Shown here one piece after another: positions 20,133 to 32,600 of a stretch of DNA of 64,000 nucleotides (position 1 is the first letter of the stretch; the number at the start of each line of letters is the position of its first letter). The stretch is from positions 620,001 through 684,000 of the forward strand of contig JALRME010000003.1 of the NCBI GenBank assembly GCA_026120035.1. Reading direction: 5' to 3'. Both the position numbers and the translations under genes were made by a program. Source of the DNA: Coleophoma eucalyptorum. Its lineage: Eukaryota; Ascomycota; Leotiomycetes; Helotiales; Dermateaceae. The notes below the pieces were generated by a model. It saw only the letters and a list, made by a program, of their open reading frames with translations. It ran no database searches and was not told the origin of the DNA.

Positions 20133-20740
20133 ATGTTGTCGCGACGAATTGCGACGGCGAGGCCCCTGCGGGCAGCCATAACCATCCCTCGTGCTACCCT
20201 TCTACAACAGCGATATGCTTCTATGGCGGCTCCTCCATCAAATGAGCCAGAATATCCCAAGTTGGTATGCGCCTCTATTCCGAATTCCGCACACTATGAG
20301 ACTATTCCGTGGCGATTGCTGACAACATGAATTGCAGACCGAACTCGAGGACCCAAACATGGTATGACTTATCCACGAAAGCCTGCAACACCATCATGCT
20401 GACAATTCGGAAGAACGGAGGATACATCAACCCACCTCCAGTAAAGCGTCAATTCCGTGATCCTAACGGTGACTGGTGGGACAAGCAAGAGCGACGAAAC
20501 TATGGAGAGCCAGTTCATGAGGACAATGATATTTTGGGCATGTTTTCTCCCGAAGAATACACCCATGTGAAGCCAGGAAAGGGCGCATTGCAACTTTTGA
20601 CTTATGTTGGAGCTGTCTTTGGCCTTTGCGGTATTGTGTCATTATACTATCCAGATAAGCAATCTGCACCAAGAGAGTTCCCTGGTGGTTTGGAGAAGGA
20701 GCTGGGTGGTCCAGCTGCAGTTAGAGTAGGCCGGACCTGA
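20133..20740 (+). CDS. Complex I subunit NDUFB8 (ASHI family)
   Basis: Accessory membrane-arm subunit of mitochondrial NADH:ubiquinone oxidoreductase. Three exons: 20133-20264, a 24 nt micro-exon 20338-20361, and 20414-20740; introns 73 and 52 nt; 160 residues. The N-terminus is an Arg-rich, acid-free presequence (MLSRRIATARPLRAAITIPR). The micro-exon encodes TELEDPNM and joins to NGGYINPPPVKRQFRD; then the family core DWWDKQERRNYGEPVHEDND and DILGMFSPEEYTHVKPGKG, and one membrane helix (LQLLTYVGAVFGLCGIVSLY). The family call is secure from the WWDxQERRNxGEPVHEDNDIL stretch. The second acceptor (TTCGGAAG) is unusual in lacking a pyrimidine before AG, so this join is slightly less certain. Confidence 0.92.
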
Positions 20741-21448
20741 TCTCACGTTTTTAGCAATGCTGACATTTCATAGGCTAGAATGGCTGGCGATCCAATTGAA
20801 TAATCGGGCGCAAGACTTGTACATATTACATTAGGCAGACCGGCAATGAAGCAGATAACAAAAGCTATGATAGCGATCACTCGGATCTTTTCTTTCCTTT
20901 TCAAAGCATGAAACTATAGGCTATAGAAGAGTCACCAAGAGATTTGTACTAGGATGCTCTGGTAAACCTATGTGCTTACCCGATTGCCACAAATACATTC
21001 AATTTCCTCTTCCTATCCATTAAGAACAAGAGAGGCTTCAAGCGAATGGCTTTTATTGGAAGGCTAGAGTCGATTCATTCTCGGAAAATTGAGTGTTCAC
21101 AGTAACCAAGGACCAGCTTCAGCAGCTATCAATAGAGAATACTTTGCGCCATCGAAGTGTTATGAATCAGGCTGTGCAACTAAATCGCTCCAGGCTTAAG
21201 ACCTGCTAAGCAGAGAATTCTGGGTCTATACTATTAAAAGTTGATGGCATTTAACACTTGTCCTTCTTGTGTCGGAAATAGGACTAAGTAGCTACTTCTT
21301 CTTGGATGCCTTTAGGCTGGCGTACCTGCCTAACGGTTCGCTCCACACTAAAAGTAACTTCTCCCAATTGTTGGCTCTTCGCATGTTTATTCTTCATATC
21401 CGACAAAAACATTGAAAGCACAACAAATAGTAGCTCGATTTATTCAAG
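20741..21448. other. Intergenic stretch between NDUFB8 and the next gene
   Basis: About 700 bases holding the 3' end of NDUFB8 and the promoter of the following gene. No open frame or RNA gene could be supported. Confidence 0.5.
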
Positions 21449-22943
21449 ATGAGGTACCAAGATTGGGATGTTCTGATCTTCCCAGATGAGTCCAAGGCTC
21501 CTATACAAGAATTCAAGACGACTTGTCAGGTCGTCCATGATAGCGGTTTGTTTGATCTCCAATTCTGTGCAAACACCCCTACCAAAGCTAGTTTATTAAC
21601 GGATGTTTATAGAATGCTATCTCCTCCCAAATCAAGAACCATTGCTACCAACTGTCACATCGTTCATTCCTGGTCTGGCCGAAGGCGCACCCTTCCGAGT
21701 CTCAATTCATTGCTGGACCGATCCTGAGCCTAGCAGGTTGCTGCAGAGCATCACTAAGTACGTGGAACAGGCAATCTTTGAGGCCAGAATCTTTGTTGAT
21801 GGAAAACTTGTGAGGTATGGCCGTGGTCTTAGTATTCTGCAAAATTACTGACAGTTCCCAAAAGCACCAAATATTTCAACCGCACAGGCCACTGGCCATC
21901 AATCCTTGACTTGAGCAATAGTATGTTTCTGATGATTTGGCCCAAACACTAGATAGAGCTGATTGGCAGCAGCATTAGACAAAAATGGAGATTACAACAA
22001 GTTAAACTTCCCAGCCTTTCATCAAGAGCTCCTCACTCAAAATTTCTGGCACCCTGGAGATGATCTTGGCCGGATCAAAGTAGTTGTTGCGGAAGGATTT
22101 GCCCGTGCATCGGCCTCTATTCCTTTTGATCGCATCAAAAACATAGTTTCGTTTTCTTTCCAACATGCACCACTTAGTAGGCGACCCTTCGCATTTATTG
22201 TACAAATTCTGACAACATGCCTTCTAGACGTTCTTGAAGCGTCCTCTATAGCTTGGCCAAATACAGCTATGTGGCGCCAATTTCCTTCACCTGTCCTGCA
22301 CAATGTACCACACATGCCTCCACCATGCCTCAGTGAAGGTACAGAGCTTCATGCCCATTCACCTCGACGAACCAATCAAGCACCTTTATTTGAGCCATTT
22401 CCTGCACTAGCTCCAACAGCATTCATTCGGCAACTCTCAGAAAGCTCCTTGTCCAACATGACGAAGGCCAATACTCACAACCCAACCAGGCAGTTTACCA
22501 ATCCTGATATGTTGCAAGATGGCAAAAATCAGACGCTACAAAGTGCTGGTGCTTTTGAGAGCGTCTGTGCAGCACTTTTACCTGCTGTTAATGGCCGAGA
22601 GACTGTAGAAAGTGTTACAGATTGTAGTGCGCCAGCCAGTCGAAGAGTCAGGACTGAGCGTTCACCTACCTCACTAGGAATCAAGAGTAAGAGGGAAGAT
22701 CTGCAAGATCTTTCAAATCTAAATGATGAAGAGAACAAACCAGAAACTCATAAGTTTTCTCTGCCTTCTTACCCTTGCAATGTTAATACCAGCTCCAAGA
22801 GGAGGAGGAAGTCATCTACAGTCAAAGCTGTCGAGGGTACTGGAGACCCAAGCACGTCGCCAACATTGCGAAAGGCACCTCGAGGATCAATTGAACGGGC
22901 AGAGGGAGGAAGACGAGCGTTGAGTGGTATTGAGAACGTCTGA
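21449..22943 (+). CDS. Conserved fungal protein of unknown function
   Basis: Five exons by splice signals and by continuity of the translated protein: 21449-21545, 21613-21814, 21865-21920, 21970-22176 and 22228-22943; introns 67, 50, 49 and 51 nt; 425 residues. The first donor is GTTTGT and the fourth GTAGGC, both less common. The N-terminal 200 residues look globular: MRYQDWDVLIFPDESKAPIQ, LPTVTSFIPGLAEGAPFRVS, FEARIFVDGKLVSTKYFNRT, DDLGRIKVVVAEGFARASAS and SFSFQHAPLNVLEASSIAWP. This layout resembles a family found across filamentous ascomycetes that I know only as uncharacterised. The C-terminal half is Ser/Pro-rich with basic patches (SSKRRRKSS), possibly a nuclear localisation signal. 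No catalytic motif or membrane segment was seen. The last intron is a multiple of three and open, so it is easily missed. Exon 4 may begin at 21970 or 21973 (CAGCAG). Confidence 0.78.
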
Positions 22944-24244
22944 AATATCGCCAACTATACTGCACCAATAGTTATAGTTGTGCTTAAGCAGGTTTCTTCC
23001 TTTGAATGATTATGAATTAACAACGAACCATTGTTAGAATAGTCGTGGTGGATCATTCACAAGCCAATCACTGAAAAGTCTCTACCATTGAAAATTGAAC
23101 ATGCCACAGCAGAGAGTAATTATAGAAATCAGTGGTATGCCAGTAGTCAGGTCCAGATCAAGAACACAAGTGGATCATTCGCAGCATCTTCTCACCGCAC
23201 AAGTGCTTTTACAGTTTGACATCGTGGCTGATAGGCTGTTCTTCAAGTTGGTGGAGAAGAGAAACATGTGATGTCCTGATTCGCTCTAAATTCATCTGAC
23301 CTGGAGCTACGGTATATATATACAGCAAACATGCTGACTTGCTCATCAACAACCAGATTGGAAAAGGCCAGACAAGAGCACACAATAAAAGAATACAAGC
23401 TTTGTTTCTTCTCAGCTTACATGGAGCAATAAAAGCACGCAACACATAAATACAAGGTTGGAAGACCTGTACGTAGGTATCCATTGATAGAAATAGATAT
23501 ATTTTTCAACTCTTGAAAAGAGAAGGATTTGAATGCTAGTCGGCCGTTTCCCCGAACACGCCTGTGAAGTTGAAACTTATATAATTGAGGAGCTATAAAA
23601 CTGAAAAAAGGATGTTCCTTTTTTGAGTTCAGCAGAAGGGGTATGAATTTGTAAGGATTTGTTACGCCAACGCTGAATGCCCCTTGCCCTAGGTACGGTT
23701 TGTAGAAATCGAAAGAAGAAAAGGCTGGGAAAAACACAAACAACAGCCCTCTGGATAATACCCAAAACGACAACAAGCTTGTAATTATGCTTCGATGTTG
23801 CTACACGGTCCACGCCGAGAGAATGGTAACGAGGAAAAACAATAGACCCACCAAAAGTAGATGCAGGAGTGACGAGGAAAATAAATGGTGCATGCAATAA
23901 GCAAGAGTGAGACCAGAAGAAACAAGAATCATTTAACGCCGTTGCCATGCCCTTTCTAACCGGTTCATTCGTTCCCTTTCCGTTCGATATATTTTGTGCG
24001 TTCGATCGATCAATTGACTCGTCCGCACCTGTTGAGGGAGTCCGTCGTTGTTCATTTCCGTGTGTTTGGGTTCTATGCATACAAAGACACGGTCTCCGTA
24101 ACTCGGCCTCGCACTATTGTGGTTTCGTGAGAGACTGTTTCGAGGTGTTCATGATGTTTTGTGAGATTATTTCGTGTTGAGTAGAAGAGTTGTGGAGGAG
24201 TGTCATAAATAGGGTTTCTTTATCGTGATCCTGTGTTCGTTCAT
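22944..24244. other. Convergent gap between the unknown gene and the SCOC-like gene
   Basis: About 1.3 kb. Open frames of 119 and 167 codons on the - strand (23417-23776, 23577-24080) overlap in different frames and show no family signal; the sequence probably holds the 3' untranslated regions. Confidence 0.5.
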
Positions 24245-24843
24245 TCACCGCTTAGTCCTTCCATTGGCGCCAGTTGAAGTGATCTTGGAAGTGGACATCA
24301 AGTCTCCAATGTACTTCTGTAAGAATTTGTTATGGTTGTCGAGCTTGTCGTGCTCTTCCTTAACCGCTTCAATGCGGTTGAAGATCTCAAGGAGTGATTC
24401 TTGGAGCACCTTTGCATGTCTAATGGAAGGGTCAGTAACATAGTGCATAAGAGATGTGCAGTGGTGAGGCAGTCTTGGTGTTGTGCGAGAGATGGGGAAG
24501 GTAGTGCTAAAGTTCGGATAGGTGAGACTAACTGGCTCAACTCCGCTCGGGCATCTTTGCTCATCTTCTCAATATCCTCGCTGTTCCTCCTCGGGCTCAT
24601 CGTTCTTGCATCATCCTCGTCGAATACCTCGTCTCCCTCCTGCAACTCGATGACGGGGTGCTCCCGAGGCACTATTATGGTACCACTCGACTTTCGTGTG
24701 CCGAGGCGCGGGCGTGAAGGTGGTTTATATGAACCGTCTTCGTTGACGGAGGATGAGGATGAAGATGCTGTAGTCGCTGGTAAGGTTGGGGGTTGCTGTG
24801 CCGCGTCCGGCATCGAGGTGGGCGACGGAGTAGTTGAAGCCAT
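24245..24843 (-). CDS. Short coiled-coil protein (SCOC family, DUF2205)
   Basis: Two exons, 24843-24533 and 24419-24245, with a 113 nt intron (GTTAGT donor, CTGAC branch, CCATTAG acceptor), 161 residues. The N-terminal 100 residues are disordered, rich in Ser, Pro and Thr, with an acidic segment (EGDEVFDEDDARTMSPRRNS). The C-terminal 60 residues form a coiled coil that matches the SCOC core: VLQESLLEIFNRIEAVKEEH, then KLDNHNKFLQKYIGDLMSTS and a basic tail. In animals SCOC sits on the Golgi, binds Arl1-type GTPases and affects autophagy; the role in fungi is not something I can state. It converges on the unnamed gene and lies about 4.8 kb from the UNC13-like gene, oriented away from it. Confidence 0.82.
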
Positions 24844-27800
24844 ATTATTGCAGATACTCGGTCCTTGGCCGTGTTACTAGTACCAAGTTATGCTATACAG
24901 GCGGTCGTACTGTTGATGTATGTATGTCGATATGTACGAGGGGTGCCTAAGCGATGTCGAGAGCACAGGACGGTGAAGTGAGATGAGGTGATGATTGAGT
25001 TTTGAGGCTCAGAAGAGCAGCAAAAGTGCTTGCATCGAAATATGCGGCGGCTGTGGTTTGTGACAGCAAAGTGGCAACAATGCGAGCGACAAATATATGC
25101 GCGATGACAGCTGGATGGTGTTGCTCAGAAGTCCGAAAGGCTGTGATAAGTGTTGTGTAGATTTTTGAAGGTTGGGGGTTTTGGGAGAGGAACGAACGAT
25201 ACCTCGACAAGGAAGGGACAAGACAAGATGATGGTTTGCTTTGACTTTACTAGAGTGGAGTGGTTAGATGGCTAGGGAAGGCAAGGTGTGGACCCTTGGA
25301 TGCAGTGTGCCACAAAGGTAAAAGTGCAGGTGCTTGTGTCAGGGATGTGCGCCTCTGCCTCGAGGCCCTTCCCAGTTCTCTGCTGGACTGCTGCAACGTC
25401 TGCCGATCTGTCAATGCTCCACCTACTGAAAGAATCATACCCCCCGGCACTGCACAACCTGAGTCTGCGAAGTTACTTGTACTGAGTCTGCCGCTGTGGT
25501 CAGCCATGCATCGGTCAGCGTGGGGCACTGTCTGGGCAGTTGTGAACACTAAAGTCGAGGAAAACGGCGAGTAAGTGAGTGAGTGGTCAGGCAGGTGTGC
25601 AAGGCAGGAAGTAGCACGACGCGCTATACGGAATACATAATTGGGGAACGAATCGGTGTAGGGGAGGGAACCTAGCAGCAAGTCGTGGTGGTGTGCGATG
25701 CTTGGTAGTGAGGCACTTATGGAGTAGATCGCTCGGAGAAAGAGAGCAAGATGGATGGATGGGTGGATGGGTGGCCACTTACTGCTGCTTCTGCTGCTGC
25801 TGCTGATGATGCTATGATGCTGCGGATGCTCACGTAGGCGACGAGGGAGCGCGATATGACGCGAAGTAGATAAAGTGCAGTACTGTATCAGTACAATTAT
25901 TCAAGCTTAGATCTCGTCTCCTTGCTTCTCGGCACCCTGTGCTTATGTCTACGCCATCTACGCCGTCTACGCCGTATCTGACTCTGCAAAACCATATCAT
26001 CGCCATGGTGACTCGTGGAATGCGATGCCAGATAATGGATCAATCTCCAATGGCAACCCACCGGTCTCTAGTGCCCATGCTTCGTTTTGACCCATCTGCA
26101 GCACGCAAAGCTTCAGTGCGCACTGATCAACTCTCACTGTTCATATCATGGAACTAATAATCATTTATCGAGCGTAGATGCTAGCCTAGTAGCTTTACGG
26201 TACACAATATACCTCAAGTTAGCTGGCTTTGGCGCCCTTTTTAGCTTCGGCGGCCACAGTTCCACTCCGCCTTAATGCAGTCTGCTGCAGAGTGTGCGGC
26301 GGCAACTATTCCGAGATAGTAGAAGCCCTCCATCATCTCCATCCAAACATATCGCGATATATTGAAGAGGCTATCGTGGACCCCTCATTTCTTCCGAAAC
26401 TCTCACCGAGGGACTTTGCCTCTCTGCCTCTTTTTCTTTCCCTATCTTACGCTCGTTGTCTGCCATGAATGTTTTGCTTGCACCCGGCGCTGTTGTCGCC
26501 ACGTCGGCGGGGGCACCTGTGGCCTTTCAGGCTTGCCTCCGTGTTTGCTTTTCAAGGCTGGTTAACGAGGTCATCGGGTTCAAGACAGGAAGGAAGAGCC
26601 TGTCTCCCTGAGCGAAAGTGTGGGGATTCCTTCTCGGATGAGGGACAGCCACTCGATACTGTCACAATTCATTCCTTTCTGCCCATGCCTTTTTGTTTGT
26701 GTGCCATGTTGTGCTTCCCTGTCTCAGCCCTTGCACCTTGCACATTGTGCTTGCCAGCGCCATGGATACCGGCCGAGTGGCCGACCGTAGGCTGTGACGT
26801 TATCTTGCAGGGTGTGCAGTGGTGAGCGATCGCTGCAAGCCTTCCGCGTAGGTTACTGCTTGCCTCCTATCCTCGTCCATACTACTCCGTACTATCGTTT
26901 GTTGGGCAGTCGGACCTTTGATCACCACCGGATATTGCCTTGCGAAAGCGAGAATGTACCAAAATGTGCATGCCGACGAGGATTCAAAATTGCGATGAGC
27001 GTGCTTGAATGTTAAGGGACTCAACGCCTCCCGGGGATTGTTAGACTTAATCCTGTCGTTTCCCTATCGAGCATACCGCTCGGAGGTAAAAGCTGCACAC
27101 AAAGCCAACAACCCTATTCCATGCATTTTCTGGAAGACAAGAGTACCACCTTCGTCAATGAAGCCGTCATTGGTTCACAGCAATGCCTATCAGTTGCTGC
27201 TCGACACACCATGAGGCTGATCATCATCTTCTTGTCCAGCTGACAGCGCAGAGCTGGATCAGTACACGGAAGCTGCTCCAGTAATCCACATTGCTTTCTG
27301 CTCATGATTGAGAGTGAAAATCGTGCTGCAAGGCGACAAGCGGTGAAGGTGGCACTTCCAGTAATGCAACACCAGTCCTCAGACACTCTATTCAATGGCC
27401 AATCCGTGGCGAGCACGGATAGCCGTCCCCAGAAGGAAAGTTGTGAGGCAGTCGTGATTACTGTAATAGCATCGCTACCCAACGTCATACAAGAGGATTA
27501 TCATCCTGGGCTGGCAAATGAGCTGCCATCCTAGCATCGGTGAAATAAGGCAGTGCGTCGACGAAAATGACGATGATTTTCATTGTAAAAGGATTACCAG
27601 CATTCTTTTTTGCCTTGCCCTCCCTGTTGTTTGTCTCAGAATTTGACCGTTTCATATGACCTTGATCACTTTTATCCGACTCCCGCGACAAAGTTAATCG
27701 TTTTCCACTGTCGTCATTCACCATCCGCATTTTTATTTCAGTGACAGTTATTCTACGCGCCGCCCGCATTGGCGCCTTGGTCAGAAAAAGCTGCTCACAA

Positions 27801-29693
27801 GCTCCTGACCAATGTCCACAGGGCTATCGCAGCACGAGATTTGATGCGTTTAACATTTAAAATAATCCGAACTGCATTCCTCAGGCATGGAGAAGTCTTG
27901 AATTACTCGTCCTGTAGGCGTTGTCATTCTTAGCCCAGTACTTGGTGACTTGGTAGGGGAACACACCCCTCCTGTGGCCACCGCAGAGTGCTGCTGTACG
28001 TACTGAGACTCCTTCCTGAAGTCTTGATGACCTCGGTAAAGAAACGAGCTCGTATTTCTTTCTGTTCAACCACGTTTATCCTCCAGACAGACCCGTTTTA
28101 TCTCGGCCAAAACTCCGTACCGGATTTTACGCAATCCAACCAATCCCGTCTCCTCATTGCTGCTTGATCGGTGCAAATCTGCGAACATAAAAATGGAGAG
28201 AAACGCGTCCGCTGGGCCTGGCGAAGACGGAGAGGGGACCATCGGGCGCGCATGCTTTTCTTCCCTGCTAATTATAGGGGGGAGAGGATACCTTTGTGGA
28301 CGGAACAGCGTGGTACCGTACTTCACCACCGGCTCTCAGCTTGGTTTCATCTCAGAAAAACCTATAAATACGGATGCGGTTAATAATCATACGATAGTTC
28401 CATCTACAACTCTAGGTAGCTGGAAAGCAGCAGGCTCGAGCTTCAAGATCATCATATCAGCTGGCTCGTGACTTCCCATGGTGACAGTGTACCATGTTCT
28501 GGTGATGAAATATTTGTACTCAGTTGTGCACTATCATTGTGAGCGTCCTCCACTTGGGACAATGTTATGCTTCCTTCCACTAAAGAGTGCACTGGTGACG
28601 ATGCCTTCTTAACCCGATTCTGTGAAGACGATCAGAAGCCAATTTGCTACTAGAATTCAGGCTCAGCCTTTAGTCATCTGAGTACGCCTTTACTTTCCTC
28701 TGTCCACGACGAGCTTTTTAGCAGGATGCAAGCAACTGGACTAGTGAAAGACAGATCTGAGAGTTTGTGCGTTGTCTAATTACTTAAATGAGACCCGAGA
28801 TTGGAAATATGATACAGCCCGTTCGCTAATCCATAGGTAGCAGTTATCATGTGAGATGCGGTAGTCTCATCTAGGAAAACCGGGTATCTTATTGTGATAG
28901 ACAAAACAGTATTCTGCATGACTCCCAACGATGGTGGTTGAAATCGAGTAGTGATGGTTACCAACTTTATGCAGGAGCCCGTGAAGTGATAGGAATGGTG
29001 GGTCTGGTAAGGACGACGAAGTGGCACAGTTTGTCGACGAGATCCAAGGAAGATATCGGGTTCTCTTGCTGGTTTCCTTATTTCATTATTGTACAATAAA
29101 ATCAGTTCACCGAACATCTTTTTCAACTTCTACATCTACACTTCGGGGCGGCGCGAAAAATTGATTTGAAGATGATCCTCTCCTACTCGGGATTTGTTCG
29201 AATCCTGAAAGGGGGCTGTTGATCAATGTTTTACCTCTGCTGTTTACAAAGTACCCAGAAGCGAAATGTTTGGTGAATGTTTTCATTTAATGACGTTTTG
29301 AAATTCTTCACAAGAACTCTGTAGGCATATTTGATGAACAGGAGCAGAAATCACTTTAAGAACAATAACCACAATACCAACACCTGCTGGTGCTTTTATT
29401 GTAATGATCTGAGAATACGGAGCACTAAGCCCATTTGAGTTTAGTATACCTGGCTTAAGCTCTAGTCCGTTGCGTTGACGCAGCCACCATGGGGGGGTTC
29501 TAAAAATCAGGAGCATGAGATAGATTACTCTACTTGCGACAACAACGTAGCTCCGCGACTCTGTTGATCGAGGCTGATGCTGATGCCAGTTGTGCAGCAC
29601 CAGCACAGCTTGTCATCATCCTCAAGATTATTCAGATCTTCCAACCGACTGCCTTGTTGGCGGCAATAGGACCTGCGACCTTGACTTGACAAC
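24844..29693. other. 4.85 kb gene-free stretch upstream of the UNC13-like gene
   Basis: Lies between divergent genes, so it holds two promoters, but it is far longer than the other divergent gaps here. A CTG/CAG-rich microsatellite (25781-25812, CTGCTGCTTCTGCTGCTGCT) lies inside. Open frames up to 143 codons exist on both strands but their composition is not protein-like and no exon chain could be built. No tRNA or transposon ends seen. Confidence 0.55.
25781..25812 (+). repeat. CTG/CAG triplet-rich microsatellite
   Basis: Imperfect CTG repeats with two CTT/GAT interruptions, in noncoding DNA. Confidence 0.75.
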
Positions 29694-32600
29694 ATGTCTA
29701 GATCTCGTCCAAGCAGAGATCGTATCAACAGTCTCAGGGACGATGGAAGGCTATCGAGAAACACCTCCAGAGTCCGACCCAAAGTTGTTAGCTACAATGA
29801 CGCCTACACCTTTGCGCTCCGAGTCGCATATCTTCAACATCTTCTACAACCCCGATCAAAAAGAAAGCAATATATCCCGGCACCAAAGCTTGCTAGGAAA
29901 TCTACAGCAGCCTCCATTTCAGAATTGGTCAGCGATTTCTCGCTCATCAAAGACAATGCAAAGACAAAGTTCCCACACGGCTTTATGGCTTTCATGGAAA
30001 AGAGGATACAAGGTGTTTTGATTGGAAAAGAAAGACTTCCAGGTTATAATGACGCAGCAGTGAAGAGGACGTTTGCCGAAGCATATACGGCCTTCACAGA
30101 AGCAGGATTCCGAAGACGAATGGACAAGGAGCGTCGAGTAGAGGATTTGGTTCTTATTTTCTATTCGAATGCTACCAAGGCGCTACAGAAGGGTAGAGCA
30201 CCGGACGATCATTCATGGAAGGGTCTTGTTGATAGACATGTGGCACTCTTCGTGCGGCTGATCAGCAATACACTGAAGGACAACGACAAGGAGAAAGATA
30301 GACCAGAATTGATGAGTCGTTTGGCTGTCTTGGAGAAGAAGCTGCTAACCAACGCCGATGATCTTTTTGATGGTAAGGGAGATGGAGCTGCAGGTACTAC
30401 CATTGAGGTCATTGCAGCACTGAGCAAAGATGTGAAAGACATGCCAATGGTGCTTACTGTCGGGAGGATCTTCGGCCTCAAGCATTCACAGATCCAGTCG
30501 GATGTTGATGCAAATAGGGCCGTCTGGACCGAGGAAGCTGCCCTCTCAGATCTAAAAGCCTATCAGCATTGTCTTACCGCCAATACGAAGAGGACATTGC
30601 GGAGTGAAGATTTTGATTTAGACGATGGATATCAGGCGTGGCTTAAGGGTGAAACTCCTGAGTTATCACGACTAATGATGGAAATCTTACAAGCTAGACC
30701 AGAGCTTGCTAAATCGTCAACTTCTTCGACCAACAAACCCCTACCTCCGATCAGTCCAACTTCAACCCAAACAGATGACCAGGCCTATTCGGAATTGTCT
30801 AAAATGATTACAAGCCCTACAGATCCAAGCCCTTCCTATGGCTTTGACCAACCAGTTGATATGAGTTCTTTGTCACTTGACGATTCTCCAAGTCATATAC
30901 ATCTGGAGGAATCTACCTACACATTTATACCCCCTGATTCACGTGCGTACTATCGATCAATCTTGGTACATGCCATGACATTCGACCAACTCCATACCGA
31001 GGACCGCTCCAGTCAAAATTCACTTTTGTCTAGATCATCTATGGAACTTCTTACTGAGCTTTGCAACCGCTGGCGAATTCCTCAATTTTCCAGACTCGTG
31101 CTACTTCTGGATGTAGTCTCACAAAAGTATCTCGATCAAGAAGTGAGCCTGGATGATTTGGATGCAGCATTTGAGTTCATCAAGAACCCGCCTGTCGAGC
31201 AACCCGTCAATAGACGTGCCAGTGTCATTATATCATCCTTACCTATCAACTTGATGGACACAAGCCTGTGGACAATCCAGGATTTCACTCTTTATAGGCA
31301 AACACTTACGAACCTGCACGATGCATTGCTCCGTGATCTCTACGATCTTCTTCAGCACTGTTATGAGTCTAAGCCCCCTTCCCCAGGTCCTACATTACAT
31401 GTCCTCGAGAATCACATCTACAATGATTCTTCATTTGCACAAAGTCCTACCGAGTATGAAACCTACGTGACCCAACTTGCCGAGGGTCTCTGCCAGAAGG
31501 CTGCATCTGTGTACCGAGGCTACCTGGAGGCAGAGGTTCCGCAGAACCAAGAAGAATGGCAGTTCTACCATGTTGTTCAGCTAGGAAAGTCTGTTGTCAA
31601 ATTATGCGAACGGATCCAGAAGCGTTATCGGAAAAACCCAGAAATTATGGGCGTGAATCCTTTCACCATTCTGGTGGAGACTATGTTCCCAAGTTTCGAA
31701 AATGATGCTGGTGATCTAATCCAAAGAATCCTACATGTGGCACATACGAACAACTCGGAGGTTGATTTACAGGACGGCTTTGATCTCTACAAAGAGCTCG
31801 TGGAGATTCGCCGTATCCATCAAGCTGCTCTTCCTGACAGACCTTTTGCATTTCATATTGAGAATTTGCTCGCTGACTTTGTCTGGAGATGGATTCGGGT
31901 GGCTGATTCGAAGATGGTAGGGCTCGTGGATGAAGCCATCAAGCAAGATCAGTTCCAAGTCCGAAATGAGCATCCAGAACGACCAGCATCGGATGATGAG
32001 CGCCATAGTGTTTCAATTATCGACATCTTTCGTTTATTGAATCAAACTGCTGATCAGATCTTCCAGCTGAACTGGGATGACGATGTACAGTATGCAAAGT
32101 TTATGACGGCACTCTCGAAGTCGTTTGGCGTTGGCCTAGCACGCTACTGTGAGGTTATCGAGCAGAGATTCAGTAAAGAGATGGATAGGTTGTCACCAGC
32201 ACAAGAAGCTGCTGCCATTCAAACCAAACAAGAGAAGTGGATGCAACTTGCAAAGGACGCCTGGAACAACAAAGAGAAAATTGAACCATTCCAGTTCTAT
32301 CCTGAGGTGAGTCTTCATTGTTTTTACCTCTCCACGTTGCTTATACTAATCCTCAAAAAGTCATTCGTGAAACTCAACAACATTGAATACGCTGTGCAAC
32401 AGCTAGACACATTGGAGAAGACAATGAATGTTGATGCCTGCGCAGAAGTTTTGGCTCGAAATGCTCCACCACAGGAGAAGAAGCGAAGGCCTTCAAAGTA
32501 TGTCTTTACCATTAAGATTGTTGAAGGCGAGGACCTGAAGGCGTGTGACCCTAATGGGACGAGTGATCCCTATGTTGTTCTTGGTGACGAGTACCAGAAA

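Noticed and set aside
29160..29235. Possible tRNA because of GTTCGAATCC near 29187
   Set aside because: The flanking bases do not form a T stem, and no acceptor or anticodon arm could be drawn.
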